Source: Planctomycetaceae bacterium | GTDB lineage: Bacteria; Planctomycetota; Planctomycetia; Pirellulales; UBA1268 | DNA length: 5,322 bases | Direction: 5' to 3' | NCBI GenBank assembly: GCA_003488325.1 | Contig: DNLZ01000384.1 | Coordinates: forward strand, 1,230 to 6,551 | In this document: positions 1 through 5,322 of the stretch, in pieces | Layout of the letters: every line of letters starts with the position of its first letter | How positions within the stretch are numbered: the first letter of the stretch is position 1 | Program-made: the position numbers and the translations under genes | Notes under the pieces: model-generated | The model's database searches: none | Seen by the model: only the letters and a program-made list of their open reading frames with translations | What the model was told of the DNA's origin: nothing

Positions 1-311
1 CGCTCCGGGAGGAGGAGTACGCGATCACGGGAGCCGTGCCGCTCGGCGGCGACCTCTGGGCGCTGACCGCGCGAATTCGCTACGGCGAGACCGACGTGAC
101 CATCCCGGTTCCCATCGCGGTCAAGTGGGCGGGTGACACGCCCGTGCTCACGCTCGACCGCATCACGCTCCCCGGCCTCGGCACGTTCTCCTCACGCGTC
201 GTGCTCGATGGCGAGCGCTACGCGGGCACGTGGCAGCACGACGACGTCGGCGGCCACATGTTCGGCCGCATCGAGCGGCGGGCGACCTCCGCGGCCCCCT
301 CGTCGCCGTAG
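1..311 (+). CDS. C-terminal end of a conserved hypothetical protein (5' truncated by window)
   Basis: The frame is open from the left edge (first full codon at 3) to a TAG at 309-311, giving about 102 visible residues beginning LREEEYAITGAV. A GTG at 36 could be called a start, but the frame continues upstream with protein-like sequence and there is no convincing SD box, so this is almost certainly the tail of a longer gene. The visible part alternates short hydrophobic strands and Gly/Asp turns (LWALTARIRYG, VTIPVPIAVKWAG, TPVLTLDRITLPGLG), as in an all-beta domain. It ends in GTWQHDDVGGHMFGRIE and a Thr/Ala/Ser/Pro-rich tail. I associate this ending with conserved planctomycete proteins of unknown function but cannot name a family. 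It converges on the sialidase-like gene, so it is not in that operon. Function is unknown. Confidence 0.8.
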   Translation, partial: LREEEYAITGAVPLGGDLWALTARIRYGETDVTIPVPIAVKWAGDTPVLTLDRITLPGLGTFSSRVVLDGERYAGTWQHDDVGGHMFGRIERRATSAAPSSP

Positions 312-317
312 ACCGGA

Positions 318-333
318 TCCGCGGTCGCGCGGG
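318..333 (+). terminator. Small hairpin in the convergent gap, possible weak terminator
   Basis: CCGCG (319-323) and CGCGG (328-332) form a perfect 5-bp stem around a GTCG loop, with a possible extra T-G wobble at 318/333. It starts 7 bases after the stop of the left-edge gene and lies between two convergent genes, where a terminator is expected. There is no T-tract on either strand, so it is not a canonical intrinsic terminator, and short GC palindromes arise easily by chance in DNA of this composition. Nothing else is recognisable in the 312-380 gap. Confidence 0.2.
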
Positions 334-380
334 CTGGCGAAGAGGGTATTTCGGCGAGCAGCGATGGAGGGCGTGACCAC

Positions 381-1574
381 TCACTCCGCCAGCCGCCAGA
401 TGGCCTGGCGCAGGGTGGCCGGACCGGCGGCGGGCTTCTCGTACCAGACCGTCAGAAGCCTCCCGTCGGCGAGTTCCACGGTCGAGGGATAGCCGAGATC
501 CCCCGAGGCCCCGTCGGCGGAAATCGTGAGCGGCGCTCCCCAGGTCCGGCCGTGATCGGTGCTCACTCGGGCCTGGTTCCCGAACGGGGACCTTCGGTAC
601 CCATAGGTCATGACGAGCCGGCCGTCGCGAAGACGGAGCAGGTGCGAAGGCAGCCCCCAGACGTCGATCGCCCGCGGGACGGTCCATGTCCGCCCGCCAT
701 CCGCCGACTCGCTCTGCAGCGTCTCGCCCTCGTCCGCGGCATTGTGGTTGCGAATCTGCACGACGATCCGCCCGTCTGCGGTCTCCACGGCATGCAGTTC
801 GTGGTACCCGCGCCGCACCGCGTCCCCGGGCCGAGCGGGGATTTCCGCGAGCCAATGCCAGGTGAGTCCGTCGTCCGTCGACTCGCAGACGCCGATGCGG
901 CCCGCAGAGGTCCAGAGTTCCTTCCCCGCGTAGAGCAGCCGACCGTCCGCGAGCTGGATCGGACCGTGCGGACTGTTGACGATGGTCGGCCGTCGCTCCG
1001 ACCAGGTCGTCCCGCCGTCGGTGCTCCGTACGAGCCACTCTCCACGTTCCGCCTTCCGTGCATCCGCGTCGAGGCGATCGTGCACGGCGAGCCAGCGCGG
1101 CCGCCGCGGATCGTCGGCTCCGAGCCGGCCGAGCGGCTCCTCGTACGCGAGCGACGTGAAGGTGGTGACGAGGAGTGCTCCCGTCGCGGTCTCGACGACA
1201 CCCGCATCGCGGTCATCGATCGCGCCGTCGAGCAGCACGCGCGGCCATGTCCACGAGGCGCCCTCGTCGGTGGAGGTCATCGCCTGCACCTGGCCGAATG
1301 GGCACACGTGCGCCTCCCGGCCGCCCGACCAGACCAGCCACAGGCGTCCATCCGCTCGGCGTGCCACCGTCGGCCAGCCCGCGTATGGCTCACCGGCGGG
1401 GAGAATCGTCGTCGTCTGCACGATCTCGGCACGTGCGTGGCCCGACAGGGGCGTGCCGGGCTCGTCCCCGACCGCACGGGCGACACAGGCTCCCCACGAC
1501 ACGACGCACACACCCGTCGCCACCCTCGCCCACATCCGCACGAGCCGGACATGCCGGCCATGAAACCCGTTCAT
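381..1574 (-). CDS. Secreted sialidase-superfamily beta-propeller with five Asp-boxes (BNR repeats)
   Basis: This 397-residue protein has five clear Asp-boxes of the S-x-D-x-G-x-T-W type: STDEGASW (101-108), STDGGTTW (184-191), STDDGLTW (232-239), SADGGRTW (290-297) and STDHGRTW (338-345). These mark a six-bladed sialidase-type propeller, and the length fits a single propeller. Residues 1-35 look like a Sec signal peptide: Arg/His-rich start, hydrophobic VATGVCVVSWGACVA, and ARA before a likely cleavage after 35. The start is the ATG at 1574, preceded by two AGGA boxes. The frame stays open to 1757, but that extension is Arg-rich, lacks an SD box and would bury the signal peptide. In GH33 sialidases these boxes surround an active site with an Arg triad, a Tyr/Glu pair and an acidic Asp. 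Here the usual R-I-P arginine motif near the start of the propeller is absent, with GWP at 66-68 instead. Candidates for other site residues are Asp120/121/123, Glu259, Arg275, Arg327/328 and Tyr362. It may be a hydrolase on another sugar, or a binding protein. The family call is firm; sialic acid cleavage is not shown. Confidence 0.9.
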   Translation of the reverse strand: MNGFHGRHVRLVRMWARVATGVCVVSWGACVARAVGDEPGTPLSGHARAEIVQTTTILPAGEPYAGWPTVARRADGRLWLVWSGGREAHVCPFGQVQAMTSTDEGASWTWPRVLLDGAIDDRDAGVVETATGALLVTTFTSLAYEEPLGRLGADDPRRPRWLAVHDRLDADARKAERGEWLVRSTDGGTTWSERRPTIVNSPHGPIQLADGRLLYAGKELWTSAGRIGVCESTDDGLTWHWLAEIPARPGDAVRRGYHELHAVETADGRIVVQIRNHNAADEGETLQSESADGGRTWTVPRAIDVWGLPSHLLRLRDGRLVMTYGYRRSPFGNQARVSTDHGRTWGAPLTISADGASGDLGYPSTVELADGRLLTVWYEKPAAGPATLRQAIWRLAE

Positions 1575-1581
1575 GATGCGT

Positions 1582-1590
1582 TCCTGTCCT
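1582..1590 (-). promoter_or_regulatory. Ribosome binding site of the sialidase-like gene
   Basis: On the minus strand two AGGA boxes (1587-1590 and 1582-1585) precede the ATG at 1574-1572. The nearer one is 7 bases from the start codon, ideal spacing. This fixes the start at 1574 rather than at the upstream in-frame starts up to 1757 or at the internal Met14. Confidence 0.7.
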
Positions 1591-1661
1591 GCAGCGATGC
1601 GGCCCCGGTCGGACGATCGATGGTGCGGCTCCCGGCGATGCCGCATGATACCGTGGTCGGG

Positions 1662-1679
1662 CCTGGCCTCCGGGCCAGG
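1662..1679 (+). other. Perfect 7-bp inverted repeat in the leader of the beta-helix gene
   Basis: CCTGGCC (1662-1668) and GGCCAGG (1673-1679) pair perfectly around a TCCG loop. The repeat ends 13 bases before the SD box at 1693 and 25 bases before the ATG at 1705. It could be an operator, a 5'-leader RNA stem that protects the message, or a chance GC palindrome. It has no T-tract, so a terminator is unlikely. Confidence 0.4.
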
Positions 1680-1692
1680 GTCGAGCCGCCTC

Positions 1693-1700
1693 GAGGAGAG
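1693..1700 (+). promoter_or_regulatory. Ribosome binding site of the beta-helix gene
   Basis: GAGGAGAG includes the GGAG core at 1695-1698, 6 bases before the ATG at 1705. It is the strongest SD sequence in the window and selects this ATG over the in-frame ATGs further upstream (from 1573), which lack one and would place an Arg-rich stretch ahead of the signal peptide. Confidence 0.8.
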
Positions 1701-1704
1701 TGAC

Positions 1705-3405
1705 ATGCCACGCGAATGCGAGCCGGGCGGCGTCGTGCGGACCGCTTCCACACCCATCGTCGCGGTCGTCTCACTGGTGATGACCGCGAGCGCCTGCGCG
1801 GTCCGTGCTTCCCCCCCGCCCGAGCATCACGTCGCTCCTGGCGACGATCCCCAGGCGGCCGTCGACCGCGCGGCTCCGGGTGATCGCGTCGTCCTGCTGC
1901 CCGGCCTGCACGAGCGGCCGCTCGGCAGGCATCGATCGCTGATCTTCATCGACAAGTCGCTCGATCTCGAGATCGCAGCGGGAGCCACGCTGCGACTGGC
2001 GGCCGGCCAGACCGCCCTCGAGCCGGACCCCGAGATCACCACCGATCACAGCGCGAAGGCCATCGATGACCTCGAGGTGGGCGGCACCTACGACCTGTCG
2101 CAGGGCCCCCTGCTCCTCACGATCACGATCGACGGCACGGCTGACGGGCCGGACGACGGGGACGCGGACACGTTCTCCTGGGCCCCGGGCGTCTTCGGCA
2201 AGCCGGCTGCCGCCCACGTGCCGATCACCGGAGACTGGCAGCCGCTCGATCATGGCATCATGGTGCGCTTCTCCGCGCGCCGTGGTCACAACCGGGGAGC
2301 ATTCTGGTTCGTGTCGTACGACGGTCCGGCCTCGTACGGCGTGCGGGTGGGCCATGGTGGCCAGGCCGAGCCAGTCGCGGACGTCCGGATCGGCGGCCGG
2401 GGCACGATCGACATGGCGAGCGGCGCGAACGCGCAGCCGAGCGAGATGGTGCGCGACATCTCCGCCTGCGTCCTCGTGCACGGCCGCGTCCGCGGCGTGC
2501 TCGTCGAGGAACTGACCCTCGCCAACTCGATGCGGTCGGTGATGGTGTATGGCGAGCACACGGGAGAGTTCCTGCCGGGCGGAGGCACGCGGGGCGGCAC
2601 CTCCTGTGACGCGGCATCGATCTCGATCCTCGGCACCCGCACGATCAACCCGGGCACCGCCGGCTATCCGTTCGGGGCCGCCTACCTGCTCGGCCACCCG
2701 TCCCACCGCGGCCGGCTCACCGATGTCCGCTGCAACTTCAACCTCATGGAGTCGGTCACGACGTCGCTCGAACCCAACTTCAACCTCTCGCGCTACGAGG
2801 TGGTCGGCAACCTGATCACGAGCCGCGGTGAGGCCGTCCACTGCTGGCGTCGTTCGACCGACGGGATCGTCGTCGACAACGTGCGACTCGGCGATGCGGC
2901 GGGGCGGCCCGTGGTCAGGAACAACGCCCCCTCGGGATGGGCCCGCTCGGAGCGGCTGTTCTTCGGCGGAAACATCAACCTCGTCAGCGATCCCATCGAG
3001 TCCTTCGGCACCTTCGCCCCGCTGCCCGACGGGCACGCGATCCTCGGCGGCACGACTGCGGGTGGCACCCGCTCCAGGCTCGACCTGCTCGCGGGCCCTC
3101 CGCCGCGACTGCCCACGGACGGGACGGGCCGCCTGCGCGGCATCGTGATCGCGCGCAGCGACGACGGCCGCATCCACGCGGCGTTCCAGGTCACGTCACG
3201 CGTCGCGATGACCGGAAACGGGCCCGCGCTCGACGACGTGGTCGTGCAGCCGGCGGGGGGAGCCTCCGACGGATTCGATGTCGAACTGAACGAGGCGGCG
3301 GACGACGCGCCCGGACGCCCGGCCACGCGAATCGTCCACGTCGGAGTGCGGGGATCGGGTGACGCCACGGTGCGCTGGCGCTGCCACCTCGCGATCGAAG
3401 ATTGA
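1705..3405 (+). CDS. Exported right-handed parallel beta-helix protein with an inserted beta-rich module
   Basis: The protein has 566 residues. A hydrophobic segment (IVAVVSLVMTASACA, about 18-32) followed by VRA at 33-35 indicates Sec export. Cys31 after TASA could instead be a weak lipoprotein site. The mature protein opens with APGDDPQAAVDRAAPGDRVVL (44-64), the 'repeated initiation' motif typical of pectate-lyase-like or chondroitinase-B-like beta-helix proteins (usually I/P-QAAID-AA-PGD-V-L-PG). Short strand/turn rungs follow (SLDLEIAAGATLRLAAG; ISACVLVHGRVRGVLVEELTLANS; ASISILGTRTINPG) and NFN occurs twice (344-346, 358-360), as in Asn-ladder turns. Residues about 128-205 break the rung pattern and look like a separate beta-sandwich module (see findings). 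The C-terminal ~120 residues are less helix-like. Such folds usually belong to polysaccharide lyases, glycoside hydrolases or surface proteins; no catalytic set can be assigned, so the substrate and even enzymatic activity are open. It is divergent from the propeller gene and 120 bp ahead of the hydrolase-GDPD gene, with which it could share a transcript. Confidence 0.8.
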   Translation: MPRECEPGGVVRTASTPIVAVVSLVMTASACAVRASPPPEHHVAPGDDPQAAVDRAAPGDRVVLLPGLHERPLGRHRSLIFIDKSLDLEIAAGATLRLAAGQTALEPDPEITTDHSAKAIDDLEVGGTYDLSQGPLLLTITIDGTADGPDDGDADTFSWAPGVFGKPAAAHVPITGDWQPLDHGIMVRFSARRGHNRGAFWFVSYDGPASYGVRVGHGGQAEPVADVRIGGRGTIDMASGANAQPSEMVRDISACVLVHGRVRGVLVEELTLANSMRSVMVYGEHTGEFLPGGGTRGGTSCDAASISILGTRTINPGTAGYPFGAAYLLGHPSHRGRLTDVRCNFNLMESVTTSLEPNFNLSRYEVVGNLITSRGEAVHCWRRSTDGIVVDNVRLGDAAGRPVVRNNAPSGWARSERLFFGGNINLVSDPIESFGTFAPLPDGHAILGGTTAGGTRSRLDLLAGPPPRLPTDGTGRLRGIVIARSDDGRIHAAFQVTSRVAMTGNGPALDDVVVQPAGGASDGFDVELNEAADDAPGRPATRIVHVGVRGSGDATVRWRCHLAIED

Positions 3406-3428
3406 CGCGCGTGGTGCCCGCACCCCGG

Positions 3429-3502
3429 GTCACGCACACCCATCCGAAAGGCGGAACCGGTCGCTTGGGTGAACGAGCGCAACGACTGCCGCGTCACGCA
3501 CA
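3429..3502 (+). repeat. 10-bp direct repeat flanking the structured intergenic element
   Basis: GTCACGCACA occurs at 3429-3438 and again at 3493-3502, 64 bases apart start to start, both inside the 120-bp gap before the hydrolase-GDPD gene. The spacing is close to six helical turns. It could be a pair of regulator binding sites, or chance in a short GC-rich region. Confidence 0.4.
3437..3471 (+). other. Nested inverted repeat with a GNRA-capped inner stem in the intergenic region
   Basis: CACCCA (3437-3442) pairs perfectly with TGGGTG (3466-3471). Inside lies CC-GAAA-GG (3444-3451), a short stem closed by a GNRA-type tetraloop, followed by a segment that can form a further small pairing (GCG 3451-3453 with CGC 3463-3465, which competes in part). 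It lies about 30 bases after the beta-helix stop and 54 bases before the next ATG. It could be a transcription end or processing structure or a leader RNA element. I compared it by eye with the cyclic-di-GMP-I riboswitch because of the GAAA loop, but the conserved core is not there. Confidence 0.35.
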
Positions 3503-3510
3503 TGATTCCT

Positions 3511-3514
3511 GGAG
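3511..3514 (+). promoter_or_regulatory. Ribosome binding site of the hydrolase-GDPD gene
   Basis: GGAG lies 11 bases before the ATG at 3526, somewhat long spacing. The alternative in-frame starts (ATG at 3502, GTG at 3469) have no close SD box and would put about 8 or 19 hydrophilic residues ahead of the signal peptide. The ATG at 3526 is therefore preferred, though not certain. Confidence 0.5.
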
Positions 3515-3525
3515 ACTCCGCCGAC

Positions 3526-5322
3526 ATGTCGCTCGTCCGCATCCTGACGATCCTCGTGGGCATCTCATCGGTCGGCGCGTTCGGGGTGCTCGCGGCCCCG
3601 ACCCGGGGGGATGACGGCCCGCCGGTCGATCTCGCGCCGCTCTTTCGCCCTCCACCCCCGCTCACCGGCGCGCTCGCGGGCCTCCGTTCGCCCCTGCTGT
3701 TCAGCGACGGCCGTCGGGTCGCCAGCGCGTTCGAATGGTCGCAGCGGCGGCGGGAAATCCGCGACGCGTGGGACGCGTTGCTCGGCTCCTGGCCGGCGCT
3801 CGTCCCGTCGCCACGACTGGAGATCGTCGCATCCGAGCACCGTGAATCCTTCACGCAGCATCGGGTACGCGTGCAGGTGGCAGCCGAACAGGTTCTCGAC
3901 GGCTACCTGCTCGTGCCCGACGGGACGGGGCCGTTTCCCGCGGTCTTCGTGCCGTACTACGAGCCCGAGACGAGCATCGGCCTGCGCGGCGAACACCGTG
4001 ATTTCGCGCTCCAGTTGACGCGGCACGGCTTCGTGAGCCTGGCCGTCGGGTCGCCGGGTGGCGACGCCCGTCTGCCGGACCGCGCCGGAGCCATGTGCCA
4101 ACCGCTGGCTTACCTCGGGTTCATCGCGGCCAACTGCCATACGGCCCTCGCCGCCCGGCACGACGTCGATCCTCGACGGATCGGCATCGTGGGGCATTCC
4201 TACGGAGGCAAGTGGGCCCTCTTCGGATCCTGTCTCGACGACCGCTACGCCTGCGCGGCATGGTGCGATCCGGGCATCGTGTTCGACGAGACTCGAGGGA
4301 GCGTCAACTACCAGGAGCCGTGGTACCTCGGCCTGGACGCCGGCCGCACCCGCCAGCCCGGGCTCGTGACCCCGGACAATCCGCGCACGGGCGCCTATGC
4401 CGAGCTCGTCGCCCGCGGCCACGATCTCCACGAACTCCACGCGCTCATGGCGCCGCGTCCCTTCCTCGTCTCCGGTGGCTCCGAGGATCCGCCCGCGCGC
4501 TGGGCGGCGCTCAACCACGCGGTCGCCGTGAACGAGCTGCTCGGCATGCACGAGCGGGTCGCGATGGCCAACCGAGAGGCGCATCCCCCGACACCCGAAT
4601 CGAACGCGCAGATCGTCGCCTTCTTCACGCGGTTCCTCGGCGAGCCGCCCGCCGACGTCATCGCCGTGGCCCACCGCGGACTGCTCCGCGACGCGCCGGA
4701 GAACACGCTGCCCGGTTTCAAGGCCTGCCTCGACGCGCACCTCGGCTTCGAGTTCGACGTCCGACGCAGCAGCGACGGCGCGCTCGTCTGCATCCACGAC
4801 GACACGCTCGATCGCACCACCGATGGCACGGGGCCGGTGGCCACCGCGACGCTCGACGACCTGCGCGCGCTCGACGCGGGAAGCTGGTTCGCACCGGCGT
4901 TCCGCGGGATGCGGGTGCCGACCGTCGACGAGATCATGGCGCTCATCGCCGCCCATCCGGCCGCGGCCGGCCTCTACACGGTCGACATCAAGGTGGACGA
5001 CGACCAGGTGGAGCGCGACCTCGTCGCGATCGCCGGCCGGCACGGCGTGCTCGACCGCCTGCTCTTCATCGGCCGGGCCATCGACCACCCCGACGTGCGT
5101 CGCCGACTCCGCGGGGCGGACGCCGGGTGCCACGTCGCGGCCCTCGCGAGCCGTCGCGAGGAGCTGCCCGACGCCGTCGCCGCAGCGGACGCCGATTGGG
5201 TGTACCTCCGCTTCGTGCCCACGACCGACGACGTCAGGGCGATCCGCGCCGCCGGTCGGCGCACGATCGTGGCCGGGGCCGCCGTGGCGGGGCCCGCAGA
5301 GCAGCCGTGGCGGGAGGCCGTC
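3526..5322 (+). CDS. Exported alpha/beta-hydrolase (esterase-like) fused to a GDPD phosphodiesterase domain; 3' end beyond window
   Basis: The frame is open for 599 codons from the ATG at 3526 to the right edge without a stop. Residues 1 to about 23 form a signal peptide (MSLVR then a hydrophobic run ending VLA), so the enzyme acts outside the cytoplasm. Residues about 35-373 are an alpha/beta-hydrolase of the acetyl-xylan-esterase/dienelactone-hydrolase type: VPYYEPETS at 142-150 follows the first core strand, GHSYGG at 223-228 gives nucleophile Ser225, SGGSED at 316-321 gives a likely acid Asp321, and the REAHPP segment supplies His353. After a linker of a few residues a GDPD TIM-barrel begins near 378: HRG (His383), PENT (391-394), the metal-ligand pair Glu409/Asp411 in EFDVR, and HDDTLDRTTDGTG (424-436) with the acid His424. 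The later metal-ligand position has VDIK (Asp487) where Glu is usual. About 220 of the usual ~250 GDPD residues are visible, so the end is near. A GDPD splits glycerophosphodiesters into glycerol-3-phosphate and an alcohol, and the esterase half may remove acyl groups. The substrate is inferred only. Confidence 0.88.
   Translation, partial: MSLVRILTILVGISSVGAFGVLAAPTRGDDGPPVDLAPLFRPPPPLTGALAGLRSPLLFSDGRRVASAFEWSQRRREIRDAWDALLGSWPALVPSPRLEIVASEHRESFTQHRVRVQVAAEQVLDGYLLVPDGTGPFPAVFVPYYEPETSIGLRGEHRDFALQLTRHGFVSLAVGSPGGDARLPDRAGAMCQPLAYLGFIAANCHTALAARHDVDPRRIGIVGHSYGGKWALFGSCLDDRYACAAWCDPGIVFDETRGSVNYQEPWYLGLDAGRTRQPGLVTPDNPRTGAYAELVARGHDLHELHALMAPRPFLVSGGSEDPPARWAALNHAVAVNELLGMHERVAMANREAHPPTPESNAQIVAFFTRFLGEPPADVIAVAHRGLLRDAPENTLPGFKACLDAHLGFEFDVRRSSDGALVCIHDDTLDRTTDGTGPVATATLDDLRALDAGSWFAPAFRGMRVPTVDEIMALIAAHPAAAGLYTVDIKVDDDQVERDLVAIAGRHGVLDRLLFIGRAIDHPDVRRRLRGADAGCHVAALASRREELPDAVAAADADWVYLRFVPTTDDVRAIRAAGRRTIVAGAAVAGPAEQPWREAV

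Larger units (their letters stand above)
1575..1704. promoter_or_regulatory. Divergent promoter region between the propeller and beta-helix genes
   Basis: These 130 bases separate the start codons of two genes transcribed away from each other, so they must hold promoters for both strands unless transcription enters from elsewhere. The shared region makes co-regulation of the two exported proteins plausible. I see no convincing sigma-70 -35/-10 pair. CATGATA around 1644-1650 is the only AT-richer stretch that could serve as a -10 for the plus strand. The region also contains the hairpin at 1662-1679. No operator can be assigned. Confidence 0.5.

Noticed and set aside
552..1703. A 383-codon plus-strand frame covering the sialidase-like gene
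   Set aside because: It is the shadow of the minus-strand gene, whose five Asp-boxes are decisive; the plus translation is Pro/Arg-rich with no domain.
1573..1704. N-terminal extension of the beta-helix protein to the ATG at 1573
   Set aside because: It would overlap the start of the divergent gene and precede the signal peptide with Arg-rich sequence; the strong GAGGAGAG box supports the ATG at 1705.
1575..1757. N-terminal extension of the sialidase-like protein to an upstream start
   Set aside because: The extra 61 residues are Arg/His/Pro-rich, would bury the signal peptide and overlap the divergent gene's start; two AGGA boxes support the ATG at 1574.
1771..3177. A 468-codon open frame on the minus strand, antisense to the beta-helix gene
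   Set aside because: It has low-complexity Arg/Val/Ala/Asp-rich composition and no motif, and it lies opposite a gene with a strong SD box and signal peptide.
3437..3525. Possible cyclic-di-GMP-I riboswitch, suggested by the GAAA tetraloop stem
   Set aside because: The conserved core sequences around the ligand pocket and the second helix are not recognisable by eye; only the tetraloop fits.
3565..5133. A 522-codon open frame on the minus strand, antisense to the hydrolase-GDPD gene
   Set aside because: Its translation is dominated by Arg, Gly, Val, Glu and Ala with no recognisable domain, signal or SD box. The plus strand here encodes clear catalytic motifs in order. Long antisense frames are expected opposite GC-rich genes.
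1..5322. CRISPR array, tRNA, insertion sequence, phage or defence genes
   Set aside because: No regularly spaced repeats, cloverleaf-like sequence, transposase motifs or terminal inverted repeats were seen, and all substantial coding frames are accounted for by exported proteins.

Overview
The window is high-GC bacterial DNA with dense coding on both strands, strongly G/C-biased third codon positions and several large exported proteins of kinds common in Planctomycetota: a BNR-repeat 'sialidase-like' propeller, a right-handed beta-helix protein and an alpha/beta-hydrolase fused to a phosphodiesterase. The local phrasing of these proteins (for example the GWP...CPFGQV segment of the propeller and the GTWQHDDVGGHMFGRIE end of the left-edge gene) looks most like planctomycete proteins to me. 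That lineage call is from memory of the families, not from a search.

Layout: (1) 1-311, plus strand, the last ~100 codons of a conserved hypothetical gene entering from the left. (2) 312-380, a short convergent gap with one small hairpin. (3) 381-1574, minus strand, a secreted five-Asp-box beta-propeller of the sialidase superfamily. (4) 1575-1704, a 130-bp divergent promoter region with clear Shine-Dalgarno (SD) boxes on both sides and a perfect 7-bp hairpin in the leader of the plus-strand gene. (5) 1705-3405, plus strand, an exported beta-helix protein apparently interrupted by a separate beta-sandwich-like module. (6) 3406-3525, a 120-bp gap with a nested inverted repeat containing a GNRA-capped stem and a 10-bp direct repeat. 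(7) 3526 to the right edge, plus strand, an exported two-domain enzyme open at its 3' end: an alpha/beta-hydrolase (Ser/Asp/His triad visible) followed in the same frame by a glycerophosphodiester phosphodiesterase (GDPD) domain. No gap between genes exceeds 300 bases.

The three main genes all carry N-terminal export signals. Together they suggest a small cell-envelope or extracellular degradation locus acting on a decorated glycan or on ester- and phosphodiester-containing polymers or lipids, but the substrate cannot be read from the sequence. The most notable item is the hydrolase-GDPD fusion. I see no tRNA, rRNA, CRISPR array, insertion sequence or phage gene, and no sign of a defence system.
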